From assembly GCA_905216215.1 (NCBI GenBank), contig CAJMSZ010000014.1:1-54236 (forward strand): a stretch of 54,236 nucleotides of DNA, written 5' to 3'. The number at the start of each line of letters is the position of its first letter. The first letter of the stretch is position 1. A program made the position numbers and the translations under genes. The stretch is from an uncultured bacterium (GTDB taxonomy: Bacteria; Bacillota; Clostridia; Lachnospirales; Lachnospiraceae). The notes beneath the pieces are model-generated. The model did no database searches. It saw only the letters and a program-made list of their open reading frames with translations, and was not told where the DNA came from. This document shows, piece by piece, positions 16,403 through 24,657 of the stretch.

Positions 16403-17392
16403 ATGTCAGGTTTTAAAGATGTAGTAGGCCATGCAGATATCATTCAATATATACAGAACGCGGTGACAGAGGACAAGGTTTCCCATGCATATATTATGAA
16501 TGGAGAACGTGGTTCGGGCAAGAAGCTTCTTGCGAACTTGTTTGCGCAGACCCTGCAGTGTGAGCAGGGCGGCAATGAGCCTTGTTATGAGTGCCATTCC
16601 TGCAAGCAGGCACTTTCTGGTAATCATCCTGATATTATCACAGTTCAGCATGAGAAGACATCTTCCATTAGTGTAGATGAAATCCGGGTTCAGGTGAATG
16701 AAGATATTCAGGTGAAGCCATATAGTAGTAAATATAAGATTTATATTATTCCAGAGGCAGATTTGATGACGCAGCAGGCTCAGAATGCATTGCTGAAGAC
16801 CATTGAAGAGCCTCCGGCATACGCTGTTTTGATATTGCTTACGGAAAATGCGCAGAAACTGCTTCCAACCATCTGTTCCAGATGTGTGATGCTGAAACTC
16901 CGTAATATTAAGGATCAGTTAGTGAAAAAATATCTCATGGAGAATCAGCACATTCCGGATTACAAGGCAGATGTGTGTACTGCATTTGCACAGGGAAATA
17001 TCGGACGTGCGATTCTGCTTGCAAATTCGGAGCATTTTAATGAAATTAAAGAAGAAGCAATTCAGCTTCTGAAGAATATTGATACCATGGACGTGAGCGA
17101 TTTGATAGAAGCAGTGAAACGGTGCTCTCAGTACAAGATGGATGTGGATGACTATTTGGATGTGCTTGCTATCTGGTATCGGGATGTATTAATTTATAAA
17201 GCAACACAGAGCATTGACCGGGTGATTTTTGCGGAACAGCTCAGTTATATCAAGGAGCGGGCAAGAAAGAGCTCATATGAAGGAATTGAAAATATTATTA
17301 AGGCTATCGAGAATGCCAAAGCGCGTCTCAGAGCCAATGTTAATTTTGATTTGGTAATGGAACTTCTGTTGCTGACAATAAAGGAGAATTAA
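16403..17392 (+). CDS. holB: DNA polymerase III delta' subunit (clamp loader)
   Basis: A 329-aa clamp-loader AAA+ subunit. DVVGH and SHAYIMNGERGSGKK (Walker A, ~34-41) open the protein. The zinc-binding cysteines lie in LQCEQG...PCYECHSCK, and the family-typical AQNALLKTIEEPP and PTICSRC (SRC motif) follow. The C-terminal collar helices are present. It heads a five-gene co-directional run (holB, ricT, trmN6-like, rsmI, udk), the usual Firmicute arrangement holB-ricT-yabB-rsmI. Stop and next start are 2 nt apart. Confidence 0.94.
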   Translation: MSGFKDVVGHADIIQYIQNAVTEDKVSHAYIMNGERGSGKKLLANLFAQTLQCEQGGNEPCYECHSCKQALSGNHPDIITVQHEKTSSISVDEIRVQVNEDIQVKPYSSKYKIYIIPEADLMTQQAQNALLKTIEEPPAYAVLILLTENAQKLLPTICSRCVMLKLRNIKDQLVKKYLMENQHIPDYKADVCTAFAQGNIGRAILLANSEHFNEIKEEAIQLLKNIDTMDVSDLIEAVKRCSQYKMDVDDYLDVLAIWYRDVLIYKATQSIDRVIFAEQLSYIKERARKSSYEGIENIIKAIENAKARLRANVNFDLVMELLLLTIKEN

Positions 17393-17394
17393 AG

Positions 17395-18306
17395 ATGACG
17401 AAAGTAATCGGAGTTCGTTTTCGTAAGGCCGGAAAGATTTATTTCTTTTCACCGGGGAAATTAGAGATTAAAAGAGGCGATCAGGTTATCGTTGAAACCG
17501 CCCGTGGGGTAGAGTTTGGAAATGTAGTAAGCGGGCCGAAAGAAGTAGCCGATGATGAGATCACACAGCCACTGAAGGCGGTAATCCGTGTGGCAACGGA
17601 TGAAGACCGTAAGACAGAAGAGAAGAACCGCAAGAAAGAGAAAGAAGCTTTTGACATTTGCTTAGAGAAGATTCATAAGCATGGACTGGAAATGAAGCTG
17701 ATCGATGCGGAATATACCTTTGATAATAATAAGGTATTGTTCTATTTTACAGCAGATGGACGAATTGATTTCCGTGAACTGGTTAAGGATCTGGCGGCAG
17801 TGTTCCGCACAAGAATTGAGCTTCGCCAGATTGGAGTGCGGGATGAGACAAAGATTCGAGGCGGGATTGGTGTATGTGGCAGAGAACTTTGCTGTCATAC
17901 CTATTTATCTGAGTTCGCACCGGTGTCTATTAAGATGGCCAAGGAACAGAATCTGTCCCTGAATCCATCCAAGATTTCAGGTGTGTGCGGCAGATTGATG
18001 TGCTGTCTTACCAATGAGGAAGAGACATACGAGGAATTGAACAGTCATCTTCCATCTATTGGGGACTATGTGACAACACCAGAAGGACTGAAGGGTGAGG
18101 TGTCATCCTTGAGTGTGCTTCGCCAGCAGGTGAAGGTAATTGTCAATCTGGAAAATGATGAAAAGGAAATTCGTGAATATAAGGTAGATGAATTGAAATT
18201 TAAACCAAGACGCAAGAAATCAGAGATGAAGCTTACCAAGCAGGAAATGAAGGAACTTGCGGCTTTGGAGAAGAATGAAGGAGCGTCAAGGCTAGATGAC
18301 AATTAA
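17395..18306 (+). CDS. ricT: PSP1/YaaT domain regulatory iron-sulfur protein
   Basis: A 303-aa RicT (YaaT) homologue. The PSP1 domain is intact: VGVRFRKAGKIYFF, RGVEFGNVV and IELRQIGVRDE. The cluster-binding cysteines are conserved in GICGRELCCHTYL-like (GVCGRELCC) and GVCGRLMCC. In Bacillus it works with RicA and RicF to promote RNase Y-dependent mRNA maturation and the sporulation phosphorelay. The Lys-rich tail (~270-290) is variable. AAGGAG lies before ATG 17395. Its last 11 nt overlap the methyltransferase gene. Confidence 0.93.
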   Translation: MTKVIGVRFRKAGKIYFFSPGKLEIKRGDQVIVETARGVEFGNVVSGPKEVADDEITQPLKAVIRVATDEDRKTEEKNRKKEKEAFDICLEKIHKHGLEMKLIDAEYTFDNNKVLFYFTADGRIDFRELVKDLAAVFRTRIELRQIGVRDETKIRGGIGVCGRELCCHTYLSEFAPVSIKMAKEQNLSLNPSKISGVCGRLMCCLTNEEETYEELNSHLPSIGDYVTTPEGLKGEVSSLSVLRQQVKVIVNLENDEKEIREYKVDELKFKPRRKKSEMKLTKQEMKELAALEKNEGASRLDDN

Positions 18307-19063
18307 TCTGAAACCAGGGGAACGATTAGATGATCTACAGATAAAGGGCTATGAAGTCATTCAGCATCCGGGAAGATTCTGTTTTGGGATGGATGCAGTG
18401 TTACTTAGTGCGTTTGCCAGGGTGAAAACGGGAGAATGTGTTCTTGACTTAGGGACAGGAACGGGAGTTCTCCCGATTCTTTTAGCCGCAAAGACGGAGG
18501 GAAAGCATTTTACAGGACTGGAAATCCAGGAAGAAAGTGCGGATATGGCACGCAGGAGTGTGGCTCACAATCAGATGGAAGACAGGGTGGATATTGTTAC
18601 TGGGGATATCAAGGAAGCGTCTGTTATATTCGGAGCAGAAGCCATGGATGTGATTACAACGAATCCGCCTTATATGATTGGTGGACATGGAATGGCAAAT
18701 GCAGAGAGTGCCAAAGCCATTGCAAGACATGAGGTACTTTGTACGTTAGATGACATTTTAAGAGAAAGTGCCAAAGTGCTGAAGACGGGCGGAAGATTTT
18801 ACATGGTTCACAGACCCTTCCGACTGGCAGAGATTCTTTCGAAAATGGTAGAAATGAAGCTGGAGCCCAAGCGCATGCGGCTGGTGTATCCTTATGTGGA
18901 TAAAGAGCCAAATATGGTGCTGATAGAAGGAATTAAAGGAGCCAAATCCCGTATGGCGGTAGATGCACCATTGATTGTATACGAGAAGGATGGAAGCAGA
19001 AGTGGGGCATACACAGAGGAACTTTTAGAGCTTTATCATATGGCACAGAAAAATAAGGAGTAA
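18296..19063 (+). CDS. tRNA1(Val) (adenine37-N6)-methyltransferase family protein
   Basis: A 255-aa SAM-dependent methyltransferase (YabB/TrmN6 type). The opening GERLDDLQIKGYEVIQHPGRF matches the family. SAM motif I is VLDLGTGTGVLPILL (~50), the acidic loop is LEIQEESADMA, and the catalytic NPPY appears as TTNPPYM. The start ATG overlaps ricT by 11 nt, with AAGGAG about 14 nt upstream, so translation is probably coupled. Substrate assigned by family and by its conserved place between ricT and rsmI. Confidence 0.88.
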   Translation: MTINLKPGERLDDLQIKGYEVIQHPGRFCFGMDAVLLSAFARVKTGECVLDLGTGTGVLPILLAAKTEGKHFTGLEIQEESADMARRSVAHNQMEDRVDIVTGDIKEASVIFGAEAMDVITTNPPYMIGGHGMANAESAKAIARHEVLCTLDDILRESAKVLKTGGRFYMVHRPFRLAEILSKMVEMKLEPKRMRLVYPYVDKEPNMVLIEGIKGAKSRMAVDAPLIVYEKDGSRSGAYTEELLELYHMAQKNKE

Positions 19064-19066
19064 CTT

Positions 19067-19909
19067 ATGGCAGGAACATTATATTTATGTGCAACGCCCA
19101 TTGGTAATCTGGAGGATATGACGTTCCGGGTTATCCGTATTTTAAAAGAAGTGGATTTGATTGCGGCAGAGGATACGAGAAACAGTATCAAGCTGCTGAA
19201 TCATTTTGATATTAAAACACCCATGACCAGTTATCATGAGTATAATAAAATGGAAAAAGGGCACAAATTAATTGAAAAGCTGCGGGAGGGGACGAATATC
19301 GCCCTCATTACAGACGCGGGAACACCGGGGATTTCTGATCCGGGAGAGGAGCTGGTAAAAATGTGCTATGAAGCCGGAATTGAAGTGACCTCTCTTCCGG
19401 GACCTGCGGCATGCATTACTGCTCTTACTTTATCCGGACTTTCTACTAGAAGATTTGCGTTTGAAGCATTTCTGCCTGTGGACAAGAAGGAACGGCAGGC
19501 GATTTTAGGTGAGCTGAAAGAGGAGACCCGGACAATGATTCTGTATGAAGCGCCACACAGGCTTGTGAGAACCTTGAGAGAATTGCAGGAAGTGTTTGGC
19601 GGAGACAGGAAACTGACAGTCTGCAGAGAATTGACTAAGAAACATGAGACCGCATTTCAGACAACCTTTGAGGAAGCTGTGGGCTATTATGAGAGCACGG
19701 AACCGAAAGGGGAATGTGTGCTTGTAGTGGAAGGAAAGAGCCGGGAGCAGATACGGCAGGAAGCAGTAGATAAGTGGGAAGAAATGAGCCTTTCGGAGCA
19801 CATGGATTATTACACTGGTCAGGGAATCGATAAAAAAGAAGCGATGAAACGAGTTGCCAAAGACAGAGGAATGGCAAAACGGGATGTATATAAGGCTTTA
19901 CTGGAATAG
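19067..19909 (+). CDS. rsmI: 16S rRNA (cytidine1402-2'-O)-methyltransferase
   Basis: A 280-aa tetrapyrrole-methylase-fold enzyme acting on C1402 of 16S rRNA. Family landmarks: LYLCATPIGNLEDMT, AAEDTRNSIKLL, TSYHEYN, ALITDAGTPGISDPG, SLPGPAACITAL and TMILYEAPHRL. The C-terminal part DKKEAMKRVAKDRGMAKRDVYKALL is the usual HTH-like tail. AAGGAG precedes ATG 19067, 3 nt after the upstream stop. Confidence 0.95.
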   Translation: MAGTLYLCATPIGNLEDMTFRVIRILKEVDLIAAEDTRNSIKLLNHFDIKTPMTSYHEYNKMEKGHKLIEKLREGTNIALITDAGTPGISDPGEELVKMCYEAGIEVTSLPGPAACITALTLSGLSTRRFAFEAFLPVDKKERQAILGELKEETRTMILYEAPHRLVRTLRELQEVFGGDRKLTVCRELTKKHETAFQTTFEEAVGYYESTEPKGECVLVVEGKSREQIRQEAVDKWEEMSLSEHMDYYTGQGIDKKEAMKRVAKDRGMAKRDVYKALLE

Positions 19910-19935
19910 GCGAAGCGCAGAAGGAGGAAACTGGA

Positions 19936-20553
19936 ATGGGAGATTATTTGGTTATTGGAATTGCAGGAGGTTCAGGCAGTGGGAAAAACACACTGACCAA
20001 TCAGATTGCGGCACAGTTTCTGGAGCAGGTGACGGTTATCAAGCATGATAATTACTATAAGGCACATGATGATATGGATTATGATGAAAGAAGCCGGTTA
20101 AATTACGATCATCCAAATGCGTTTGACACGGAACTCATGATTGAGCATCTGAAGGCATTGAAACAGGGAAAGAGCGTGGAATGTCCAATCTATGATTATA
20201 CCATTCATAACCGCAGTAAGGATACCATTACGATTGCTCCGAACAAAGTCATTATTGTAGAAGGAATTTTGATTTTTGAAAATAAGGATTTGTGTGATTT
20301 GATGGATATTCGTATTTTTGTAGATACAGATGCAGATCTGCGTATTATCCGGAGAATTCAGAGAGATGTTATGGAACGGGCAAGAAGCCTGGAGTCGGTT
20401 ATTAACCAGTATCTTGAGACGGTAAAGCCTATGCATGAGCAGTATGTAGAGCCGAGTAAGAAAAATGCAAATGTGATTGTTCCGGAAGGCGGTTACAATC
20501 AGGCGGCTATGGAAATGATTAGAAATCATATCAAAAATCATCTGGAACAGTAA
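19936..20553 (+). CDS. udk: uridine kinase (variant P-loop)
   Basis: A 205-aa pyrimidine ribonucleoside kinase. It has the P-loop region GIAGGSGSGKNTLT (~8-21), HDNYYKAHDD, YDHPNAFD, YDYTIHNR, IIVEGILIF and the lid RRIQRDVMERARS. Oddity: residue 18, normally the Mg-coordinating Thr/Ser of GK[T/S], is Asn (codon AAC at 19987-19989), though Thr19 follows. Family length is otherwise normal, so activity may be retained; this may be a clade variant. AAGGAGG precedes the ATG. Last gene of the holB operon. Confidence 0.9.
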   Translation: MGDYLVIGIAGGSGSGKNTLTNQIAAQFLEQVTVIKHDNYYKAHDDMDYDERSRLNYDHPNAFDTELMIEHLKALKQGKSVECPIYDYTIHNRSKDTITIAPNKVIIVEGILIFENKDLCDLMDIRIFVDTDADLRIIRRIQRDVMERARSLESVINQYLETVKPMHEQYVEPSKKNANVIVPEGGYNQAAMEMIRNHIKNHLEQ

Positions 20554-20554
20554 T

Positions 20555-20600
20555 AAATTGCCCCATTCTTTCAAGGATGGGGCAATTTGTATATCTTTTT
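20555..20600 (+). terminator. intrinsic terminator of the holB-udk operon
   Basis: Perfect 12-bp stem AAATTGCCCCAT/ATGGGGCAATTT (20555-20566, 20577-20588) beginning just after the udk stop, with a delayed T-tract (TATATCTTTTT). Confidence 0.85.
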
Positions 20601-20709
20601 CCTGAAAAAATGGTCAGTTGTGCTATGGCAGTAAAATAGAAATCCGATTATAATGGATTTCATGAGTGCTGTGTGTGGACGCAGCGAAGTAACAGGAGGA
20701 AGCAAAATA

Positions 20710-21822
20710 ATGGCAAGCTTATCATTAAAGCACATTCAGAAAATATATCCAAACGGATATGAAGCAGTAAAAGACTTTGATTTAGAAATTGCAGATAAAG
20801 AATTTATTATTTTCGTAGGTCCGTCCGGATGTGGGAAGTCAACCACACTTCGTATGATTGCCGGACTGGAAGAGATTTCAGGAGGAGAACTTCTGATTGA
20901 CGGAAAAGTAATGAACGATGTAGAACCAAAAGACAGAGATATCGCAATGGTATTCCAGAACTATGCATTATACCCACACATGACCGTATATGAGAATATG
21001 GCATTTGGTCTGAAGTTAAGAAAAGTTCCGAAAGATCAGATTGATAAGATGGTCCGTGAGGCAGCAAAGATTTTGGATTTGGAGAATCTGCTGGACCGTA
21101 AGCCAAAGGCATTATCCGGTGGACAGAGACAGCGTGTTGCTATGGGACGTGCAATTGTGCGTAATCCGAAGGTATTCCTTATGGATGAACCACTTTCTAA
21201 CCTGGATGCAAAGTTAAGAGGACAGATGCGTATTGAGATTTCTAAGTTACATCAGAGACTTGGCTCTACTATTATTTATGTTACCCATGACCAGACAGAA
21301 GCTATGACGCTTGGAACAAGAATTGTAGTTATGAACGGTGGTGTTGTGCAGCAGGTAGATACCCCACAGGCACTTTATGATACCCCGTGTAACCTGTTCG
21401 TTGCCGGATTTATCGGTTCTCCACAGATGAATTTCTTAGACGCTGTGTGCAAGGTAGAAGGAGAAAAGGTAACACTTCAGGTTGGTCAGGCAGGAATCGA
21501 GCTTCCGGAAGCAAAGGCAAAGAAATTAATCGAAGGCGGATATGACGGAAAGACAGTTGTTCTCGGTATTCGTCCGGAAGATGTACATGACGAGCCTGCA
21601 TTTATCCAGGCATCTCCACATACCGTAATCGATGCAAAGATTCGTGTTTATGAAATGCTCGGTGCAGAAGTATACTTATACTTTGACTATGAAGGCGCAA
21701 GTATGACTGCAAGAGTGGATCCTAGAACCACAGCAAGAACCGGAGATACTGTTTCCTTTGCGTTTGACGCAGAAAAGATTCATGTGTTTGACAAAGAGAC
21801 AGAAATGGTAATTACCAATTAA
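20710..21822 (+). CDS. sugar ABC transporter ATPase, UgpC/MsmX family
   Basis: A 370-aa ATPase energising carbohydrate importers. Walker A GPSGCGKST (~37-45), Q-loop VFQNYALYPHMTV, signature LSGGQRQRVAMGRA, Walker B VFLMDEPLSNLD and VTHDQTEAMTLG are intact. The C-terminal MalK/TOBE regulatory domain includes GFIGSPQMNF and GIRPEDVHD. ATG 20710 follows AGGAGG (20695-20700); the in-frame ATG at 20653 has no site. No permease or binding protein is nearby, consistent with a shared multitask ATPase like B. subtilis MsmX. Confidence 0.93.
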   Translation: MASLSLKHIQKIYPNGYEAVKDFDLEIADKEFIIFVGPSGCGKSTTLRMIAGLEEISGGELLIDGKVMNDVEPKDRDIAMVFQNYALYPHMTVYENMAFGLKLRKVPKDQIDKMVREAAKILDLENLLDRKPKALSGGQRQRVAMGRAIVRNPKVFLMDEPLSNLDAKLRGQMRIEISKLHQRLGSTIIYVTHDQTEAMTLGTRIVVMNGGVVQQVDTPQALYDTPCNLFVAGFIGSPQMNFLDAVCKVEGEKVTLQVGQAGIELPEAKAKKLIEGGYDGKTVVLGIRPEDVHDEPAFIQASPHTVIDAKIRVYEMLGAEVYLYFDYEGASMTARVDPRTTARTGDTVSFAFDAEKIHVFDKETEMVITN

Positions 21823-21862
21823 TCAAAGCTGGTAAATAAAAAGAGCAAATAAAGAAGAATCC

Positions 21863-21898
21863 AAGGGTATTCGGCCGATATAGGACGGATACCTTTTT
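21863..21898 (+). terminator. intrinsic terminator after the sugar ATPase gene
   Basis: Stem GGTATTCG/CGGATACC (21866-21873, 21886-21893; one G-T pair, extendable by three outer pairs) followed by TTTTT. Confidence 0.75.
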
Positions 21899-22038
21899 CG
21901 GTCATAGCACAAAGTGAAATCTTTATTAAGAAATGCTGAGTGAATTGACAGTATAACAAAAAACGGCTATAGTTCTCTTTAACTGTATGAAGAAGCGGAA
22001 AGATAGCGATACTGAATAATAAGAGTAGGAGAGATTTC

Positions 22039-23301
22039 ATGGATTTAAAACAGATGACATTTAAACAGATCAGGGAACTGATTGTATTTACCATATTGTG
22101 TCTTGTAGGACTTTGGAAGCTTGACGTGGTTTTAGAAGTACTGGGGGTGTTGTGGGATATTGTTTTTCCTTTTGCGCTTGGAGGCGCGATTGCGTTTATC
22201 ATCAACGTGCCCATGAGCTTTGTTGAGAAAAAATTATTTGGGAAAAAGGAGGAGCAGGGGAAGAAGAAGGAACGGTTTGCAAGACTGGTCAGTCTGGTAG
22301 TGACACTTCTTTTGGTAGTTGCAGTAATCGTATTGGTTATGTTTGTACTGGTGCCACAGCTTGGCGAAACTTTTTCCTCCCTTGGAAACAGTATTGCTAC
22401 ATTTTTGCCCAAGCTTCAGGAATGGGTCAAAGAATTTACCCACAATAACAGTGAAGTAATGAACGTGGTAGATAAGATAGAGTATGACCCGCAGAAAATC
22501 ATGTCCTGGGCCATGGGATTTCTGGGGAATGGTGCGGAGAATATGATGTCAACTACGGTCAGTGCAGTCGGCAGTCTGGTAAGTGGAGTGGCAAACTTCT
22601 TTATTGCATTTTCCTTTGCTATTTATATTTTATTTCAGAAGGAAAGGCTGCATTTACAGATGCGGAAAATTATGTTTGCATTTTCGCCGAAGGGGAAAGC
22701 AGAGGCAGCTTTGGAGGTCTGTGCTCTCACCTATAAAATTTTCTCCAGTTTTTTGACAGGACAGTGTGTGGAAGCTCTGATTTTAGGAAGTATGTTTGTA
22801 GTTTCCATGACGATTTTCCGCCTGCCGTATGCACTTTTGATTGGAATCATCATTGCGTTTACAGCGTTGATTCCGGTGTTTGGCGGATTCATCGGGTGCT
22901 GGGTTGGGTTTTTCATGATTTTCATGGTAAGCCCGGAAAAAGCAATTTTCTTCCTGCTTTTGTTCCTTGTTTTACAGCAGATAGAGGGGAATTTGATTTA
23001 TCCGCATGTGGTGGGAGGCTCTGTAGGGCTTCCGTCTATCTGGGTGTTGGCAGCGGTCAGTATTGGTGGAAAATTAATGGGAATTGTGGGAATGCTGATT
23101 TTCATTCCCCTTGCATCTGTGTTCTATACTTTGTTCCGCGAAGTGGTTTATCTGCGACTGAAAAAGCAGCATATTAAGAAGGTGACTTTGGATGAGGTGG
23201 AAGAGTATACAGAAGAAGAGGTAGAGCAGATGCGTCTTGCCTATGAAGCAGAACATGCAGACGACAGGAAGAGGGGGAAAGAAGAAACGGCAGAAGCTTA
23301 G
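22039..23301 (+). CDS. AI-2E family transporter (UPF0118)
   Basis: A 420-aa membrane protein of the TqsA/YdiK-type family. Two N-terminal helices, a large soluble segment (~110-175), then the conserved C-terminal membrane core with GLPSIWVLAAVSIGGKLMGIVGMLIFIPLA, LIGIIIAFTALIPVFGG and QQIEGNLIYPHVVG. The Glu/Lys-rich tail is non-conserved. Despite the family name, members export or exchange various small molecules and Na+/Li+; no AI-2 function can be claimed. TAGGAGAG precedes the ATG. Confidence 0.9.
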   Translation: MDLKQMTFKQIRELIVFTILCLVGLWKLDVVLEVLGVLWDIVFPFALGGAIAFIINVPMSFVEKKLFGKKEEQGKKKERFARLVSLVVTLLLVVAVIVLVMFVLVPQLGETFSSLGNSIATFLPKLQEWVKEFTHNNSEVMNVVDKIEYDPQKIMSWAMGFLGNGAENMMSTTVSAVGSLVSGVANFFIAFSFAIYILFQKERLHLQMRKIMFAFSPKGKAEAALEVCALTYKIFSSFLTGQCVEALILGSMFVVSMTIFRLPYALLIGIIIAFTALIPVFGGFIGCWVGFFMIFMVSPEKAIFFLLLFLVLQQIEGNLIYPHVVGGSVGLPSIWVLAAVSIGGKLMGIVGMLIFIPLASVFYTLFREVVYLRLKKQHIKKVTLDEVEEYTEEEVEQMRLAYEAEHADDRKRGKEETAEA

Positions 23302-23365
23302 GATTTACCCATATTCAGGACAGGAAGTTCATATAATAAAGGGAAAAAGAAAAAGAAGAGGGAAA

Positions 23366-23968
23366 ATGCTGAATTATCTGTGGGCAGGAATGATTATTAC
23401 TGGGGTTATTTTTGCTTCCTTTACCGGAAAAATACCAGATATTACGAATGCGGCTCTGGATTCGTCGAAAGAGGCAGTCAGCTTATGCATCACTATGGTG
23501 GGAGTCATGGCTTTCTGGTCTGGATTTATGGAAATCGCGAAGAAAGCGGGCATTATTGAATGGGCTTCTCGAAAAATGGCCCCCTTTCTCACTTTTATGT
23601 TCCCGGGGATTCCTGAATGGCATCCGGCAAGGCAACTGATAGCAACGAATTTTATTGCAAATATACTTGGTCTTGGATGGGCGGCTACTCCGGCAGGACT
23701 GAGGGCGATGGAGTCTCTTGGAGAGCTTCACAGAGAACGATGCAGAAGATACGGTGGAAATGTACAGGCGGCAAGTAATGAAATGTGCACCTTTTTGATT
23801 CTCAATATTTCGTCACTACAGCTGATTCCTATGACCGTGATTGCCTATCGGAGCCAGTATGGAAGTGTGAATCCAACATCAATCGTGGGGCCCGGGATTC
23901 TGGCAACCTTGATCAGTACCCTGACGGCCGTGATTTTCTGCAAAATGATGGACAGGAATCGATCATGA
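23366..23968 (+). CDS. spmA: spore maturation protein A
   Basis: A 200-aa nucleoside-recognition (Gate) domain membrane protein, close to the ~196-aa Bacillus length. Landmarks: LNYLWAGMIITGV, FWSGFMEIAKKAGI, FPGIPEWHPA, IATNFIANILGLGWAATPAGL and EMCTFLILNISSLQLIP. Together with SpmB it is needed for spore core dehydration. ATG 23366 is preferred (GAGGG upstream); the open frame extending to 23237 would overlap the transporter gene. spmB begins 62 nt downstream. Confidence 0.93.
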   Translation: MLNYLWAGMIITGVIFASFTGKIPDITNAALDSSKEAVSLCITMVGVMAFWSGFMEIAKKAGIIEWASRKMAPFLTFMFPGIPEWHPARQLIATNFIANILGLGWAATPAGLRAMESLGELHRERCRRYGGNVQAASNEMCTFLILNISSLQLIPMTVIAYRSQYGSVNPTSIVGPGILATLISTLTAVIFCKMMDRNRS

Positions 23969-24030
23969 CTGTCATGGAAGAAAACTTCGCTGAATACACT
24001 TGTAGAAAGTGATTTGGCGGAGTTTTTTTG

Positions 24031-24558
24031 ATGAAAATGTTCTTGTATATATCGGAGTTTATCATACCCTGTCTGATTCTGGGAATTGTGGTGTACGGAA
24101 TTAGCATGGAGGTGGAGGTGTATCATACTTTTATTCAAGGTGCAGAAAGTGGTTTCAAAACAGTGCTTCAGATTATGCCGACTATGATTGGGCTTATGGT
24201 GGGAGTAGGAATTCTTCGGGCTTCGGGTTTTCTGGAATGGCTGGGAGAATTTTTAGAGAAATTTAGTGAAAATATTGGATTCCCGGGAGCGCTTGTGCCG
24301 CTTACTCTGGTGAAAATGTTTTCTTCCTCAGCAGCCACCGGTCTTTTGTTAGATATTTATAAAGAATTTGGGACCGATTCCTATATCGGACGGATTGCGT
24401 CAATTTCCATGTCCTGCACAGAAACTATTTTTTATACTATGTCCGTATATTTTATGACGGCAAAAGTAAAGAAAACCAGATATACACTGGTGGGAGCATT
24501 ACTTGCCACTTTGGGGGGACTTGCTGCAAGCGTGGTTCTTGCCGGGATGATGGGATAG
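24031..24558 (+). CDS. spmB: spore maturation protein B
   Basis: A 175-aa partner of SpmA, matching the ~178-aa family length. Helices include YISEFIIPCLILGIVVYG, TVLQIMPTMIGLMVGVGILRASG, and the conserved FPGALVPLTLVKMFSSSAATGL and SYIGRIASISMSCTETIFYTMSVY. Start at ATG 24031 (GGCGGAG upstream); a TTG one codon earlier is possible. The spmA-spmB pair is one of the strongest indications that the organism sporulates. Confidence 0.94.
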   Translation: MKMFLYISEFIIPCLILGIVVYGISMEVEVYHTFIQGAESGFKTVLQIMPTMIGLMVGVGILRASGFLEWLGEFLEKFSENIGFPGALVPLTLVKMFSSSAATGLLLDIYKEFGTDSYIGRIASISMSCTETIFYTMSVYFMTAKVKKTRYTLVGALLATLGGLAASVVLAGMMG

Positions 24559-24657
24559 GATGAAATTTAAGGTTGACGAATGAAAAAAAATGTGGATAAT
24601 AAACTGTAAACTCATATGACAAGACATATGAAAATGCAGAAAGAGAGAAAAGGGAAA

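Noticed and set aside
22039..23301. Autoinducer-2 exporter as a quorum-sensing gene
   Set aside because: The family name is historical; no luxS, lsr or signalling gene is near, so no AI-2 role can be supported.
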